A stretch of 64,000 nucleotides of DNA, from positions 1-64,000 of the forward strand of contig QJOU01000047.1 in assembly GCA_003265685.1 (NCBI GenBank), written 5' to 3'. The translations under genes and the position numbers were made by a program. The notes below the pieces were generated by a model. It did not search any database. It was not told the origin of the DNA and was given only the letters and a program-made list of their open reading frames with translations. Shown here piece after piece: positions 9,045 to 18,841 of the stretch (the stretch's first letter is position 1; each line of letters starts with the position of its first letter). The stretch is from Piscinibacter caeni. GTDB lineage: Bacteria; Pseudomonadota; Gammaproteobacteria; Burkholderiales; Burkholderiaceae_C.

Positions 9045-9701
9045 TCAGCCGAGCGCGGCGCGCAGGGCCGCCTGCAGCGCCGCGCCGCGCGGCAGGTCGA
9101 GGAAGCCGGGCAGCGCCTCGACACGCGCCAGCCAGGCTCGCACGGCCGGGTACGGCTCCAGCGCGACGCCGCCCTCGGGCACATGCGCGGTGTAGGAGTA
9201 GAGGGCCACGTCGGCGATGGTCGCGTGCTCGCCGACCAGCCAGTCGCGCTCCTGCAGGTGCTGCTCCATCTGGCCGAGCAGCTCGAGCGCGGTGTCCAGC
9301 GTGGCCTGCGGGACCGGCTTCCCGGTCAGCGCCGTCCAGCGTGCGTTGGCGGCGCCGTTGACCAGCGGGCCGGCCGACAGCGCCAGCCAGTGCTGCACGC
9401 GCGCGGCCGCCAGCGGCTCGCGCGGCAGCCAGCGCCCCGCCGGGTCATAGCGCAGCGCGAGGTAGACCAGGATGGCGTGGCTGTCGGCCACCACCGTGCC
9501 GTCGTCCTCGATCACCGGCACCTTGCCGAACGGGTTGAGCGCCAGGAACTCCGGGCGCTTCTGGGCCCGCTGCACCAGGTCGACCTCGACCGTCTCGTAC
9601 GGCAGCCCGAGCAGCGAGAGGAACAGCTCGGCGCGGTGCGCATGGCCGGAGAGCAGGAAGCGGTGCAGGCGGATCGGGCGGGCGGGGGCGGGTGCGGGCA
9701 T
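9045..9701 (-). CDS. glutathione S-transferase family protein
   Basis: 218 residues from the ATG at 9701, which has GGAG upstream; the longer frame to 9767 would run across the divergent promoter region. The N-terminal thioredoxin-like half has the glutathione-binding NPFGKVPVIEDDG and ADSHAILVYLA (the Ser of the SNAIL-like motif). The C-terminal half is all-helical (ATIADVALYSYTAHVPEGG). GSTs of this class conjugate or reduce electrophiles with glutathione in the cytoplasm. It heads a two-gene operon with the FMN-binding protein and is transcribed away from a LysR gene, a common Burkholderiales trio. Substrate unknown. Confidence 0.9.
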   Translation of the reverse strand: MPAPAPARPIRLHRFLLSGHAHRAELFLSLLGLPYETVEVDLVQRAQKRPEFLALNPFGKVPVIEDDGTVVADSHAILVYLALRYDPAGRWLPREPLAAARVQHWLALSAGPLVNGAANARWTALTGKPVPQATLDTALELLGQMEQHLQERDWLVGEHATIADVALYSYTAHVPEGGVALEPYPAVRAWLARVEALPGFLDLPRGAALQAALRAALG

Positions 9702-9769
9702 GGGGAGGCTCCGTGGGATGGGCAGGCGCGCATCGTCGCTGCCTGCCGGCTGCAATGGAACGCCCATGG

Positions 9770-9799
9770 TTGACAGTTCATCCTTGCAGCCCGTGCAAT
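9770..9799 (+). promoter_or_regulatory. possible promoter in the GST / LysR divergent region
   Basis: TTGACA (9770-9775) and TGCAAT (9794-9799) are separated by 18 bases and point toward the LysR gene. Transcription would begin very close to its ATG at 9806, which would give an almost leaderless message, so the call is weak. The repeated GCAATG words at 9752 and 9795 could be part of a LysR binding site. Confidence 0.3.
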
Positions 9800-9805
9800 G
9801 CCGGG

Positions 9806-10735
9806 ATGGACCGACTGGAGACGATGCGGGTGTTCGTGGCCGTGGCCGAGGCCCGCGGCTTCGCGCCGGCGGCGCGCCAGCTCGGGCTCTCGCCGCCGGC
9901 GGTGACGCGCGCGGTGCTGGCGCTCGAGCGCCGGCTGGGCGCGCAGCTGCTGCGCCGCACCACCCGCAGCGTGGCGCTGACCGAGGCCGGCGAGCGTTTC
10001 CACGCCGACTGCCGGCGCCTGCTGGGCGAGCTGGCCGAGGCCGAGGCGGTGGCCGGCGGCGCGCACCGCGAGCTGCAGGGGCAGCTGGCGATCACCGCGC
10101 CGCTGCTGTTCGGGCGCCTGCATGTCGAGCCGCTGGTGCACGAGTTCCTGCGCGCCCAGCCGCGCATCAGCGTGCGCTGCCAGTTCGCCGACTCCATCGT
10201 CCACCTGCTGGACGAGGGCTTCGACGTGGCGGTGCGCATTGCGCGGCTGCCGGATTCGGGCCTGCATGCGCGGCGCGTCGGCGCATTGCGGCGTGTGCTG
10301 GTTGGTGCGCCGGCCTACCTGGCCGAACACGGCACGCCGGCCGAACCGGCGGCGCTGGCGCAGCATGCCGGACTCGGCTTCAGCAGCAGCGGCTCACCGG
10401 CCGGCCCCTGGGTGTTCCGCCTGCCGGGGCGCCGGCCGCCGGACGACGCGCTGGCCGTGCAGCCGCGCTGGCGCCTGCAGGCCAACACCAGCGAATCGGT
10501 GATCGCCGCCGCGGTGGCCGGCTTCGGCCTGGCCCGGGCGCTGGCCTACCAGGTGGCCGCGGACGTGCGCGCCGGCCGGCTGGTGGTGCTGCTGCCGGAG
10601 TTCGAGCCCGAACCGGTGCCGGTGCAGCTGGTGCATGCCGAAGGGCGCCAGCCTTCGGCGAAGACACGCGCGTTCGTCGACCTGGCGGTGCAGCGCCTGC
10701 AGGACGATCCGGTGCTCAACGGCCGGTTCGACTGA
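9806..10735 (+). CDS. LysR family transcriptional regulator
   Basis: 309 residues beginning MDRLETMRVF. The winged helix-turn-helix fills residues 1-60 (FVAVAEARGFAPAARQLGLSPPAVTRAVLALERRLGAQLLRRTTRSVALTEAG), followed by the LysR substrate domain. It belongs to the common subgroup with a DVAVRIARLPDSGL segment. It is divergent from the GST/FMN-protein pair and most likely controls it. The ATG at 9824 (seventh codon) has a better ribosome site (GGAGAC) and could be an alternative start, but it would remove the first helix residues. The ligand is unknown. Confidence 0.92.
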   Translation: MDRLETMRVFVAVAEARGFAPAARQLGLSPPAVTRAVLALERRLGAQLLRRTTRSVALTEAGERFHADCRRLLGELAEAEAVAGGAHRELQGQLAITAPLLFGRLHVEPLVHEFLRAQPRISVRCQFADSIVHLLDEGFDVAVRIARLPDSGLHARRVGALRRVLVGAPAYLAEHGTPAEPAALAQHAGLGFSSSGSPAGPWVFRLPGRRPPDDALAVQPRWRLQANTSESVIAAAVAGFGLARALAYQVAADVRAGRLVVLLPEFEPEPVPVQLVHAEGRQPSAKTRAFVDLAVQRLQDDPVLNGRFD

Positions 10736-10762
10736 ACGGCAGGGGCCGGGGAGCGGGCGGGA

Positions 10763-11011
10763 TCAGCGGCCGGGCCGCTCGGCACGCGCGCGCTGGCGCT
10801 GTGCCTGCCATTGCCAGGCCCGGCGCAGCCCGACGGCCAGGCCGGCGGTCAGCAGCACCGGCAGCGTGGCTGCCGCGGCCACCAGCAGCACCGGCAGCAC
10901 CAGGGCCAGCAGCAGCACCGTGGCGGGCAACCGCCAGGCGACGCCGGCGGGCATCCCCCGGAACTGCTTCCGGTCGATCAGTCGGGACAGGGTGACGATC
11001 GGCAGGCCCAT
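10763..11011 (-). CDS. small hypothetical membrane protein
   Basis: 82 residues. A polar, basic start (LIDRKQFRGMP) is followed by two hydrophobic stretches (about 28-45 and 47-62) and a very basic tail (RRAWQWQAQRQRARAERPGR), which is the pattern of a small inner-membrane protein with a cytoplasmic tail. I recognise no family. No good Shine-Dalgarno sequence precedes the ATG, and the gene is isolated between the LysR and icmF genes, so it may be real but is not certain. Confidence 0.5.
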   Translation of the reverse strand: MGLPIVTLSRLIDRKQFRGMPAGVAWRLPATVLLLALVLPVLLVAAAATLPVLLTAGLAVGLRRAWQWQAQRQRARAERPGR

Positions 11012-11116
11012 GGCGACGGCTTGATGTATTTCCAGTCAACCATAGTCGCTCAGCCCCCCCATGAACAAGGGGCGCGTGTCCCTAAGTTGTAACCGGGCGT
11101 CAGGGGCCGATGACCA

Positions 11117-14100
11117 CTACATGCTGCGCCGGTACTGCCCGCCCACCTCGAACAGCGCGCGGGTGATCTGGCCGAGCGAGCAGACACGCACGGCGTCCAT
11201 CAGCACCTCGAACACGTTGCGGTTGTCGATCACCGCCTGCTGCAGCCGCTGCAGCAGCGCCGGCGCCTCGGCGGCGTGGCGGGCGTGGAAGTCGGCCAGG
11301 CGTTGCAGCTGGCTTTGCTTCTCGGCCTCGGTGGAGCGGGCCAGCTCCAGCGAATGCGGGATCGGGTCGCCGTGCGGGTTGCGGAAGGTGTTGACGCCGA
11401 CGATCGGGTACTCGCCGGTGTGCTTCAGCATCTCGTAGTGCAGGCTCTCTTCCTGGATCTTGCCGCGCTGGTAGCCGGTTTCCATCGCGCCGAGCACGCC
11501 GCCGCGCTCGGCGATGCGCTCGAACTCGGCCAGCACCGCCTCTTCCACCAGCTCGGTCAGCTCGTCGATCACGAAGGCGCCCTGGTTCGGGTTCTCGTTC
11601 TTCGCCAGGCCCCACTCGCGGTTGATGATCAGCTGGATCGCCATCGCGCGGCGCACGCTCTCCTCGGTCGGCGTCGTGATCGCCTCGTCGTAGGCGTTGG
11701 TGTGCAGCGAGTTGCAGTTGTCGTAGACCGCGATCAGCGCCTGCAGCGTGGTGCGGATGTCGTTGAACGCGATCTCCTGAGCGTGCAGGCTGCGGCCGCT
11801 GGTCTGGATGTGGTACTTCAGCTTCTGGCTGCGCTCGTTGGCGCCGTAGCGCTCGCGCATCGCCACCGCCCAGATGCGCCGCGCCACGCGGCCGAGCACG
11901 GTGTACTCCGGGTCCATGCCGTTGCTGAAGAAGAAGCTCAGGTTCGGCGCGAAGTCGTCGATGTGCATCCCGCGCGCGAGGTAGGCCTCGACGAAGGTGA
12001 AGCCGTTGGCGAGCGTGAAGGCGAGCTGCGAGATCGGGTTCGCGCCGGCCTCGGCGATGTGGTAGCCGGAGATGCTCACCGAGTAGAAGTTGCGCACCTG
12101 GTGGTGCACGAAGTACTCGGCGATGTCGCCCATCACCTTCAGGCTGAACTCGGTCGAGAAGATGCAGGTGTTCTGGCCCTGGTCCTCCTTCAGGATGTCG
12201 GCCTGCACCGTGCCGCGCACGTTGGCCAGCGTCCAGGCGCGGATCTTCTGCGCCTCGTCGTCGGTCGGCTCGCGGCCGTTGTCGGCGGCGAACTTCTCCA
12301 ACTGCTGGTCGATCGCCGCGTTCATGAACATCGCGAGGATGGTCGGCGCCGGCCCGTTGATCGTCATCGAGACGCTGGTGCTCGGGCTGCACAGGTCGAA
12401 GCCCGAATACAGCACCTTCAGGTCGTCGAGCGTGGCGATGCTGACGCCCGAGTTGCCGACCTTGCCGTAGATGTCCGGCCGCGGATCGGGGTCGTGGCCG
12501 TACAGCGTGACCGAGTCGAACGCGGTCGAGAGCCGCTTGGCCGGCATGCCTTCGCTGACCAGCTTGAAGCGCCGGTTGGTGCGGAAGGCGTCGCCCTCGC
12601 CGGCGAACATGCGCGTCGGGTCTTCGTTCTCGCGCTTGAAGGCGAACACGCCGGCCGTGTACGGGAACGAGCCGGGCACGTTCTCCAGCATCAGCCACTT
12701 GAGCAGCTCGCCGTGGTCCTCGTACGACGGCAACGCGACCTTGCGGATCTTGTTGCCGGAGAGCGTGGTGTGGACCAGGCCGGTGCGGATCTCCTGGTCG
12801 CGGATCTTCACCACGTACTCGTCGCCGGCATAGGCCTTCACCGTGTCGGGCCACATCGCGAGCAGCTTCCTCGCACGCGGGTCGAGCTTCGCCTCGCGGA
12901 TCTGCGCCTGCTCCTCGAGCGCGTCGCGCGCCTTGTGCTTGGTCGGAATCGCCTCGTAGAGCATGCGCGCGCTCGCGCGCAGCTGCTGGATCTCGCGCGC
13001 CAGCGTGGCCTGCGCGCGCGCATGGCGCTTGTAGCCGCGCACGCTGTCGGCGATGTCGGCCAGGTAGCGCACCCGAGCGCCCGGCACGACGGGCGTCTGG
13101 TGCGTGCTGTGGCGCGTCGCCACGGCCGGCAGGCGGCCCTCGCCCAGCGCCAGCCCGAGCGCCGCCAGGCGGGCTTTCAGCGCCTGGTACAGCGCGGTCA
13201 CGCCGTCGTCATTGAAGCGGCTGGCCATGGTGCCGAACACCGGCAGGGCCTCGGGCGGCGAGCGGAAGGCCTCGCGGTTGCGCTGCACCTGCTTGGCCAC
13301 GTCGCGCAGCGCGTCGGCCGCGCCCTTGCGGTCGAACTTGTTGATCGCCACGAACTCGGCGAAGTCCAGCATGTCGATCTTCTCGAGCTGGCTGGCGGCG
13401 CCGAACTCGGGCGTCATCACGTACATCGGCACGTCGACCAGCGGCACGATCGCCGCGTCGCCCTGGCCGATGCCCGAGGTCTCGACGATCACCAGCTCGA
13501 AGCCGGCCGCCTTGCAGGCGGCGATCACGTCGGGCAGCGCCGCGCTGATCTCGCTGCCGGCCTCGCGCGTGGCGAGGCTGCGCATGTAGACACGAGCCCC
13601 CTCGCTCCAGGGCCCGATCGCGTTCATGCGGATGCGGTCGCCCAGCAGCGCGCCGCCGCTCTTGCGGCGCGACGGATCGATGCTGATCACGGCGATGCGC
13701 AGCCGGTCGTCCTGGTCGAGCCGCAGGCGGCGGATCAGCTCGTCGGTCAGGCTGGACTTGCCGGCGCCGCCGGTGCCGGTGATGCCGAGCACGGGGATGC
13801 GCGCGCCCTTCGCCTGCTCGTGCAGCGCGGCGCGGAAGGCGGGGTCGGCGCGGCCGTTCTCCAGGGCGCTGATGGCCTGCGCCAGGGCGCGCCAGGCGTG
13901 CTCCGTGTGGCCCTGCAGCGCGGCCACGTCGCGGGGCGCCTGCGCCGCCGGGTCGCGATCGCTCCGCATCAGCATCTCGCCGATCATCCCGGCCAGGCCC
14001 ATGCGCTGGCCGTCCTCCGGGCTGTAGATGCGGCCCACGCCGTAGGCCTGCAGCTCGGCGATCTCGGCCGGCACGATCACCCCGCCGCCGCCGCCGAACA

Positions 14101-14410
14101 CCTGGATGTGCTCGCCACCGCGCTGGCGCAGCAGGTCGATCATGTACTTGAAGTACTCGACGTGCCCGCCCTGGTAGGAGCTGATCGCGATGCCCTGCAC
14201 GTCCTCCTGCAGCGCGGCGGTGACCACCTCGTCGACCGAGCGGTTGTGGCCGAGGTGGATGACCTCCGCGCCCATGCCCTGCAGCAGCCGGCGCATGATG
14301 TTGATCGCCGCATCGTGGCCGTCGAACAGGCTGGCCGCGGTGACGAAGCGCACCTTGTGCGTCGGGCGGTAGTCGGCCAGCGCCCGGTATTCGGCGGAAA
14401 GGTCGGTCAC
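11117..14410 (-). CDS. icmF: fused isobutyryl-CoA mutase, adenosylcobalamin-dependent (IcmF)
   Basis: 1097 residues in the IcmF order. The B12 domain comes first (about 18-150) with the base-off ligand motif LFDGHDAA, His32. A MeaI-type G-protein chaperone domain follows, with the P-loop [12 protein letters not shown] near 210. The acyl-CoA mutase TIM barrel forms the C-terminal half. IcmF interconverts isobutyryl-CoA and n-butyryl-CoA, and some also handle isovaleryl/pivalyl-CoA; the GTPase loads and edits the cofactor. The start is GTG at 14410, with GGAGA upstream. It lies 28 bases downstream of ppk2 and probably shares its promoter, which contains the LiuR-type palindrome at 15304-15325. 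No cobalamin riboswitch is seen. Confidence 0.96.
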   Translation of the reverse strand: MTDLSAEYRALADYRPTHKVRFVTAASLFDGHDAAINIMRRLLQGMGAEVIHLGHNRSVDEVVTAALQEDVQGIAISSYQGGHVEYFKYMIDLLRQRGGEHIQVFGGGGGVIVPAEIAELQAYGVGRIYSPEDGQRMGLAGMIGEMLMRSDRDPAAQAPRDVAALQGHTEHAWRALAQAISALENGRADPAFRAALHEQAKGARIPVLGITGTGGAGKSSLTDELIRRLRLDQDDRLRIAVISIDPSRRKSGGALLGDRIRMNAIGPWSEGARVYMRSLATREAGSEISAALPDVIAACKAAGFELVIVETSGIGQGDAAIVPLVDVPMYVMTPEFGAASQLEKIDMLDFAEFVAINKFDRKGAADALRDVAKQVQRNREAFRSPPEALPVFGTMASRFNDDGVTALYQALKARLAALGLALGEGRLPAVATRHSTHQTPVVPGARVRYLADIADSVRGYKRHARAQATLAREIQQLRASARMLYEAIPTKHKARDALEEQAQIREAKLDPRARKLLAMWPDTVKAYAGDEYVVKIRDQEIRTGLVHTTLSGNKIRKVALPSYEDHGELLKWLMLENVPGSFPYTAGVFAFKRENEDPTRMFAGEGDAFRTNRRFKLVSEGMPAKRLSTAFDSVTLYGHDPDPRPDIYGKVGNSGVSIATLDDLKVLYSGFDLCSPSTSVSMTINGPAPTILAMFMNAAIDQQLEKFAADNGREPTDDEAQKIRAWTLANVRGTVQADILKEDQGQNTCIFSTEFSLKVMGDIAEYFVHHQVRNFYSVSISGYHIAEAGANPISQLAFTLANGFTFVEAYLARGMHIDDFAPNLSFFFSNGMDPEYTVLGRVARRIWAVAMRERYGANERSQKLKYHIQTSGRSLHAQEIAFNDIRTTLQALIAVYDNCNSLHTNAYDEAITTPTEESVRRAMAIQLIINREWGLAKNENPNQGAFVIDELTELVEEAVLAEFERIAERGGVLGAMETGYQRGKIQEESLHYEMLKHTGEYPIVGVNTFRNPHGDPIPHSLELARSTEAEKQSQLQRLADFHARHAAEAPALLQRLQQAVIDNRNVFEVLMDAVRVCSLGQITRALFEVGGQYRRSM

Positions 14411-14438
14411 GGGTTGTCTCCGTTGTGTCGGTCGTGTC

Positions 14439-15281
14439 TTACTGCACGCGGAGGGCCGAGAGCTCCGGGCTGCCGGGCGGGTAGCGCAGCTTCAGGCCCT
14501 GCAGCGTCTCGATCACCGCGCTGCCGATCATCAGGTTGCGGTGCGTCTTCGAGTCCGACGGCACGATGGTCCAGGGCGCCCAGGGCGTGCCGGTGGCGGC
14601 GATCGCCTCGTTGTACGCCTGCTGGTAGGCGTCCCACTGCTTGCGCACCTCCAGGTCGCCGGCGGCGAACTTCCAGTGCTTCGTCGGGTCGTCCAGGCGC
14701 TCCTGCAGGCGCACGCGCTGCTCCTCCTTGCTGATGTGCAGCATGAACTTGCAGACCACGGTGCCGGTCTCGGTCAGCAGGCGCTCGAACTGGTTGATCT
14801 GCTCGTAGCGCTGCTTCACCTGAGCCGGCGTGATCCAGCCGTTGACCGCCGGGACCAGCACGTCCTCGTAGTGGCTGCGGTTGAAGATCACGATCTCGCC
14901 GTCGCCCGGCACCTTCTGGTGGATGCGCCAGAGGAAGTCGTGCGCCTTCTCCTCCGGCGTCGGCGCCTTCCAGCCGACCGCGTGCACGCCCAGCGCGCTG
15001 GTCTTGCCGAACACGCCGCGGATGGTGCCGTCCTTGCCCGCGGTGTCGGTGCCCTGCAGCACCACCAGCAGCTTGAAGCGCCGGTCGGCGTAGAACAGGT
15101 CCTGCAAGCGGTCGACCTCGAGCGCGAGCGCCTCGACACGCGCCTTGTCGCGTGCCTTGTTGCCGCTCGAGAAGGGCTTCGCACGCGGGTCGTGCTTCGC
15201 CAGGTCGAACGACTTGCCGCCGCGGGCGCCGGCGGCGCTGCGGTGCTGGTGGTCGGCAAGCGATGCCTTGCTGCGGGCCAT
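14439..15281 (-). CDS. ppk2: polyphosphate kinase 2 (PPK2 family)
   Basis: 280 residues, the length of single-domain PPK2 enzymes. Walker A is [10 protein letters not shown] (77-86), and the following lid and Walker B are seen in [16 protein letters not shown]. The conserved tail [23 protein letters not shown] is also present. PPK2 enzymes phosphorylate nucleoside mono- or diphosphates with polyphosphate. The ATG at 15281 has GGAGG upstream. It is the first gene of the icmF operon, and a TACACT -10-like box with an adjoining palindrome lies 25-50 bases upstream. Pairing with icmF may serve nucleotide supply, but that is inference. Confidence 0.93.
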   Translation of the reverse strand: MARSKASLADHQHRSAAGARGGKSFDLAKHDPRAKPFSSGNKARDKARVEALALEVDRLQDLFYADRRFKLLVVLQGTDTAGKDGTIRGVFGKTSALGVHAVGWKAPTPEEKAHDFLWRIHQKVPGDGEIVIFNRSHYEDVLVPAVNGWITPAQVKQRYEQINQFERLLTETGTVVCKFMLHISKEEQRVRLQERLDDPTKHWKFAAGDLEVRKQWDAYQQAYNEAIAATGTPWAPWTIVPSDSKTHRNLMIGSAVIETLQGLKLRYPPGSPELSALRVQ

Positions 15282-15303
15282 GGCGATCCTCCGGAAGCCG
15301 TCG

Positions 15304-15333
15304 CAATTGACGTATACGTCAATTGGAAGTGTA
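15304..15333 (-). promoter_or_regulatory. LiuR-type operator and -10 box of the ppk2-icmF operon
   Basis: A perfect 22-bp palindrome occupies 15304-15325; its core is TTGACGTATACGTCAA (15307-15322). On the minus strand it is preceded by TACACT (15333-15328), a plausible -10 box, so a protein bound here would cover the transcription start of ppk2. The same core occurs at 36232 (before the MerR gene) and at 38098 (before the thioesterase gene). It also lies 85 bases upstream of the divergent hypothetical gene at 15410. Confidence 0.75.
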
Positions 15334-15409
15334 TCCGCAGCCTGCCGGCACGGTGCGGTTTGGCCTCACAATGCGCGCCGTTGGGTTCCGCCGCCGACGT
15401 GCGGCGGGC

Positions 15410-16072
15410 ATGGAGAGCACCGTGGCCGCGGGCAACGCACCGATCAAGACCGCCGACGGACTGGACGAGATCGCGACACGCTCGCGCAAGCTCGGCCAGC
15501 GCCAGCGCACCATGCTGCTGCTGGTGGACGGGCGGCGCAGTGCCGAGGAGGTCAAGCGCCTGGCCGCGCAGGCCGGCGTGCCGGCGGCGTGTTACGACGA
15601 GCTGCTCGCGCTCGGCCTGATCGCGCTGCCGCTGCCCACGCTGCCGCTGGCCGTGCTCGAGGCGACCCGGCCGATGCCGCTGCCGATCGACCTGCCGCTG
15701 CCGGTGGACGACGACTCGCTGCTGCCGTCGGCCCAGTCGCTGCACCCCGAATCGACGCTGAACGGCGACCTCGGCCCGGCCGAACCCTGGGCGGCGGTGG
15801 AGACCGGCCACGGCGACCTGGCCGACCTGGACCCGGCACTCGAGGAGGCGCGCGACCTGATGTTGCGTGCCGTGCGCGCCGAGGCGCCGGTGGCCGGCTC
15901 GCTGACGCTGATGCGCCTGCGCCGCGCGCGCACGCGCGCCGACCTCGCCGAGCTGATCGAGGAGGTCGAGACCCGGGTGCGCAAGCCGCACCGTGCGCTG
16001 GCCGCGACGCTGCTGCTGCGGCGTGTCAACGAGCTGATCGGGCAGCCGGCCGATTCGTCGACCATGGCCTGA
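15410..16072 (+). CDS. conserved hypothetical protein upstream of coaX
   Basis: 220 residues from the ATG at 15410; an in-frame ATG at 15371 is an alternative. No family is recognised with confidence. The first 60 residues look helical and resemble a degenerate helix-turn-helix ([41 protein letters not shown]). A proline-rich acidic linker follows (about 70-120), then a helical C-terminus rich in arginine and leucine ([40 protein letters not shown]). It is 7 bases from coaX and very likely in its operon. A regulator role is possible but unproven. Confidence 0.72.
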   Translation: MESTVAAGNAPIKTADGLDEIATRSRKLGQRQRTMLLLVDGRRSAEEVKRLAAQAGVPAACYDELLALGLIALPLPTLPLAVLEATRPMPLPIDLPLPVDDDSLLPSAQSLHPESTLNGDLGPAEPWAAVETGHGDLADLDPALEEARDLMLRAVRAEAPVAGSLTLMRLRRARTRADLAELIEEVETRVRKPHRALAATLLLRRVNELIGQPADSSTMA

Positions 16073-16079
16073 GCGACGC

Positions 16080-16847
16080 ATGAGTTTTCTCGCCATCGAC
16101 GTCGGCAACACGCGGCTGAAGTGGGCGCAGTACGCCTCGCCACAGCCCGGCGCCGCGCTGCTGGCGCACGGCGCAGTGTTCCTCGAGACCATCGACGCTC
16201 TGGCCGAGGGCGACTGGAAGCACCTGCGCCCGCCGGCCAGCATGCTCGGCTGCCTGGTCGCCGGCGAGGCGATCCGGCGCCGCGTCGAGGAGCAGCTGGA
16301 GCTGTGGGACGTCGAGCCGCGCTGGGTGCACTCCTCGCCCGCGGCCTGCGGCGTGGTCAACGGCTACGACCACCCGGGCCGCCTCGGCGTGGACCGCTGG
16401 GTCGCGCTGATCGGTGCGCGCCACCGCGTGCTCGCCAGCGGAGCGGCGCGCCCGGCGCTGGTGGTGATGGTGGGCACCGCGGTGACGGTGGACGCGATGG
16501 ATGCCTCGGGCCGCTTCCTCGGCGGGCTGATCCTGCCCGGCTTCGGCCTGATGCTGCGTGCGCTCGAGATGGGCACCGCCGGCCTGAAGGCGCCCACCGG
16601 CGAGGCGGTGGACTTCCCGACCAACACCAGCGACGCGCTGATGAGCGGCGGCGCCGACGCGCTGGCCGGCGCCATCGAGCGCATGCACCGCCGGCTGTAC
16701 CGGCGCACTGGCGCGGAGCCGGCGCTGATCATGAGCGGCGGCGCGGCCGTCAAGCTGGCGCCGATCACCGAGCTGCCCTTCGAGACCGTCGACACGCTGA
16801 TCTTCGAGGGCCTGCTGCAGCTGCAGGCTCACCGGCTGGCGCTCTGA
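16080..16847 (+). CDS. coaX: type III pantothenate kinase
   Basis: 255 residues. The ASKHA-fold motifs of CoaX are present: DVGNTRLKW (7-15) for phosphate binding, GVDRW near 103 for pantothenate, and GTAVTVDA near 131. CoaX phosphorylates pantothenate in the first committed step of coenzyme A synthesis and, unlike CoaA, is not inhibited by CoA. In many relatives coaX follows birA; here it follows the unnamed gene at 15410. The demand for CoA fits the acyl-CoA-rich neighbourhood, though that link is only circumstantial. Confidence 0.93.
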   Translation: MSFLAIDVGNTRLKWAQYASPQPGAALLAHGAVFLETIDALAEGDWKHLRPPASMLGCLVAGEAIRRRVEEQLELWDVEPRWVHSSPAACGVVNGYDHPGRLGVDRWVALIGARHRVLASGAARPALVVMVGTAVTVDAMDASGRFLGGLILPGFGLMLRALEMGTAGLKAPTGEAVDFPTNTSDALMSGGADALAGAIERMHRRLYRRTGAEPALIMSGGAAVKLAPITELPFETVDTLIFEGLLQLQAHRLAL

Positions 16848-16850
16848 CTT

Positions 16851-16917
16851 GCGCCCCCCAGTCGCTGCGCTCCTGCCCCCGAGGGGCGCGTCCGGCTTGG
16901 GGTGGCCCGACGCCGGA
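16851..16917. repeat. interspersed GC-rich double hairpin, probable terminator between coaX and hslU
   Basis: GCGCCCC (16851-16857) pairs with GGGGCGC (16883-16889), and TCCGGC (16891-16896) pairs with GCCGGA (16912-16917). It fills the gap between convergent coaX and hslU. The segment 16892-16908, read on the minus strand, matches 32767-32783 with one mismatch (GGGCCRCCCCAAGCCGG). A shorter GGCTTGGGG copy occurs at 22560. Such elements are dispersed in Burkholderiales genomes. Confidence 0.55.
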
Positions 16918-16929
16918 CACCCCTGACGG

Positions 16930-18273
16930 CTACAGGATGTAGCGCGACAGGTCCTCGTTCTTCACCAGCTCGGCGAGCTTGGCGTCCACTGCCGCGGCGT
17001 CGATCGTCAGCGTGCGGCCGGAGAGATTCGGCGCGTCGAAGCTGATCTCGTCGAGCAGCCGTTCGAGCACCGTGGCCAGGCGCCGCGCGCCGATGTTCTC
17101 GGTGCGCTCGTTGACCTCGAAGGCGATCTGCGCGATGCGGCGGATCGCCTCCGGCGCGAGCTCGAGCGTCACGCCCTCGGTGGCCAGCAGCAGCTGGTAC
17201 TGCTTGACCAGGCTGGCGTGCGTCTGCGTCAGGATCGCCTCGAAGTCCGCCACCGACAGCGAGCCGAGCTCGACGCGGATCGGGAAGCGCCCCTGCAGCT
17301 CGGGGATCAGGTCGCTCGGCTTGGCGAGGTGGAAGGCACCCGAGGCGATGAACAGGATGTGGTCGGTCTTCACCATGCCGTACTTGGTGTTGACCGTGGT
17401 GCCCTCGACCAGCGGCAGCAGGTCGCGCTGTACGCCCTGGCGCGACACGTCGGCGCCCTGGTGCTCCGAGCGCGAGGCGACCTTGTCGATCTCGTCGATG
17501 AACACGATGCCGTTCTGCTCGGCGTTGGCCAGCGCCGCGGTCTTGACGTCCTCGTCGTTGACCAGTCGCGCGGCCTCCTCCTCGACCAGCAGCTTCAGCG
17601 CCTCGCCGATCTTCAGCTTGCGCGTCTTGCGCTTGCCGGCACCGAGGTTGGCGAACATGCCCTTGAGCTGCTCGGCCATCTCCTCCATGCCGGCCGGGCC
17701 CATGATCTCGAGCGCCTGCTTCGGCTCGGCCAGCTCGATCTCGATCTCCTTGTCGTCGAGCGCGCCCTCGCGCAGCCGCTTGCGCATCACCTGGCGCGCG
17801 GTGTTGTCCGGCGCCACGCCGCTGCCGAAGCCGATCTCGGGGCCGCTCGGGCGCGGGCCGGGGACGAGGGTGTCGAGGATGCGCTCCTCGGCGGCGTCTT
17901 CCGCGCGGGTGCGCTGGCGCCGCATCGCGGCCTCGCGCTCCTGCTTGACGGCCATGTCGACCAGGTCGCGCACGATGGTGTCCACGTCCTTGCCGACGTA
18001 GCCCACCTCGGTGAACTTGGTCGCCTCGACCTTGATGAACGGTGCGTCGGCCAGCTTGGCCAGGCGGCGCGCGATCTCGGTCTTGCCCACACCGGTGGGC
18101 CCGATCATCAGGATGTTCTTCGGCGTGATCTCGCCGCGCATCTTCTCGTCGACCTGCTGGCGCCGCCAGCGGTTGCGCAGCGCGATCGCGACGGCGCGCT
18201 TGGCGCCGGACTGGCCGACGATGTGGCGGTCGAGCTCGGAGACGATCTCCTGGGGCGTCATCGAGGACTTCAT
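16930..18273 (-). CDS. hslU: ATP-dependent HslUV protease, ATPase/unfoldase subunit HslU
   Basis: 447 residues, the usual HslU length. Walker A is GPTGVGKT (58-65), Walker B is FIDEIDK, and a variable I-domain lies between them (about 110-240). The C-terminal EDLSRYIL is the conserved tail that inserts into HslV and activates it. HslU is a hexameric AAA+ unfoldase feeding substrates to the HslV proteolytic chamber. Its ATG overlaps the hslV stop (ATGA), so translation is coupled. Frame remains open far upstream but that is hslV read out of frame. Confidence 0.97.
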   Translation of the reverse strand: MKSSMTPQEIVSELDRHIVGQSGAKRAVAIALRNRWRRQQVDEKMRGEITPKNILMIGPTGVGKTEIARRLAKLADAPFIKVEATKFTEVGYVGKDVDTIVRDLVDMAVKQEREAAMRRQRTRAEDAAEERILDTLVPGPRPSGPEIGFGSGVAPDNTARQVMRKRLREGALDDKEIEIELAEPKQALEIMGPAGMEEMAEQLKGMFANLGAGKRKTRKLKIGEALKLLVEEEAARLVNDEDVKTAALANAEQNGIVFIDEIDKVASRSEHQGADVSRQGVQRDLLPLVEGTTVNTKYGMVKTDHILFIASGAFHLAKPSDLIPELQGRFPIRVELGSLSVADFEAILTQTHASLVKQYQLLLATEGVTLELAPEAIRRIAQIAFEVNERTENIGARRLATVLERLLDEISFDAPNLSGRTLTIDAAAVDAKLAELVKNEDLSRYIL

Positions 18274-18806
18274 TCCAGGGTCTCGATCGTGTGGTGCTGG
18301 TTGGTGTAGATGCACAGGTCGCCGGCGATCTGCAGCGACTTCTTGACGATGTCCCTGGGCGCCAGCTCGGTGTGCTCGAGCAGCGCACGCGCCGCGGCGT
18401 TGGCGTAGGCGCCGCCGGAGCCGATCGCCACGATGCCGTGCTCGGGTTCGAGCACATCGCCGTTGCCGGTGATGATCAGCGAGGCGCTGCGGTCGGCCAC
18501 CGCGAGCATGGCCTCGAGGCGGCGCAGCACGCGGTCGGTGCGCCAGTCGCGCGTCAGCTCGATGGCGGCGCGCACCAGGTGCCCCTGGTGCTTCTCGAGC
18601 TTGGCCTCGAAGCGCTCGAAGAGCGTGAAGGCGTCGGCCGTGGCGCCGGCGAAACCGGCGAGCACCTGCTCGCGGAAGAGCGTGCGCACCTTGCGGGCCG
18701 AGGCCTTGACGACGATGTTGCCGAGCGTCACCTGCCCGTCGCCGCCGAGCGCCACGAGCGGGCCGCGGCGCACGCTGACGATGGTCGTGCCGTGGTAGCT
18801 GTCCAT
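18270..18806 (-). CDS. hslV: ATP-dependent HslUV protease, peptidase subunit HslV
   Basis: 178 residues. The catalytic N-terminal threonine appears after a short propeptide, [14 protein letters not shown], as is usual in betaproteobacteria; Thr7 would become the first residue. GGDGQVTLG and the [13 protein letters not shown] segment are typical of HslV. It forms the double-hexamer peptidase core and is coupled to hslU. No classical Shine-Dalgarno precedes the ATG. A GGCGCC-GGGC-GGCGCC hairpin (18818-18833) fills the gap after the upstream STAS-like gene. Confidence 0.96.
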   Translation of the reverse strand: MDSYHGTTIVSVRRGPLVALGGDGQVTLGNIVVKASARKVRTLFREQVLAGFAGATADAFTLFERFEAKLEKHQGHLVRAAIELTRDWRTDRVLRRLEAMLAVADRSASLIITGNGDVLEPEHGIVAIGSGGAYANAAARALLEHTELAPRDIVKKSLQIAGDLCIYTNQHHTIETLE

Positions 18807-18841
18807 CGGAGGAATGTGGCGCCGGGCGGCGCCGGATCAAG

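Noticed and set aside
11276-14734. 1152-codon open frame on the plus strand opposite icmF and ppk2
   Set aside because: Antisense shadow in high-GC DNA: composition is His/Arg/Ala/Val-rich with no domain pattern, while the minus strand carries a complete IcmF with all motifs.
18813-18841. Sigma-32-like promoter for hslV (CTTGATC, 13 bases, CGCCACATT)
   Set aside because: The match to the -10 is poor and the transcript would start at the hslV ATG with no leader. The hairpin in the same place is the simpler reading.
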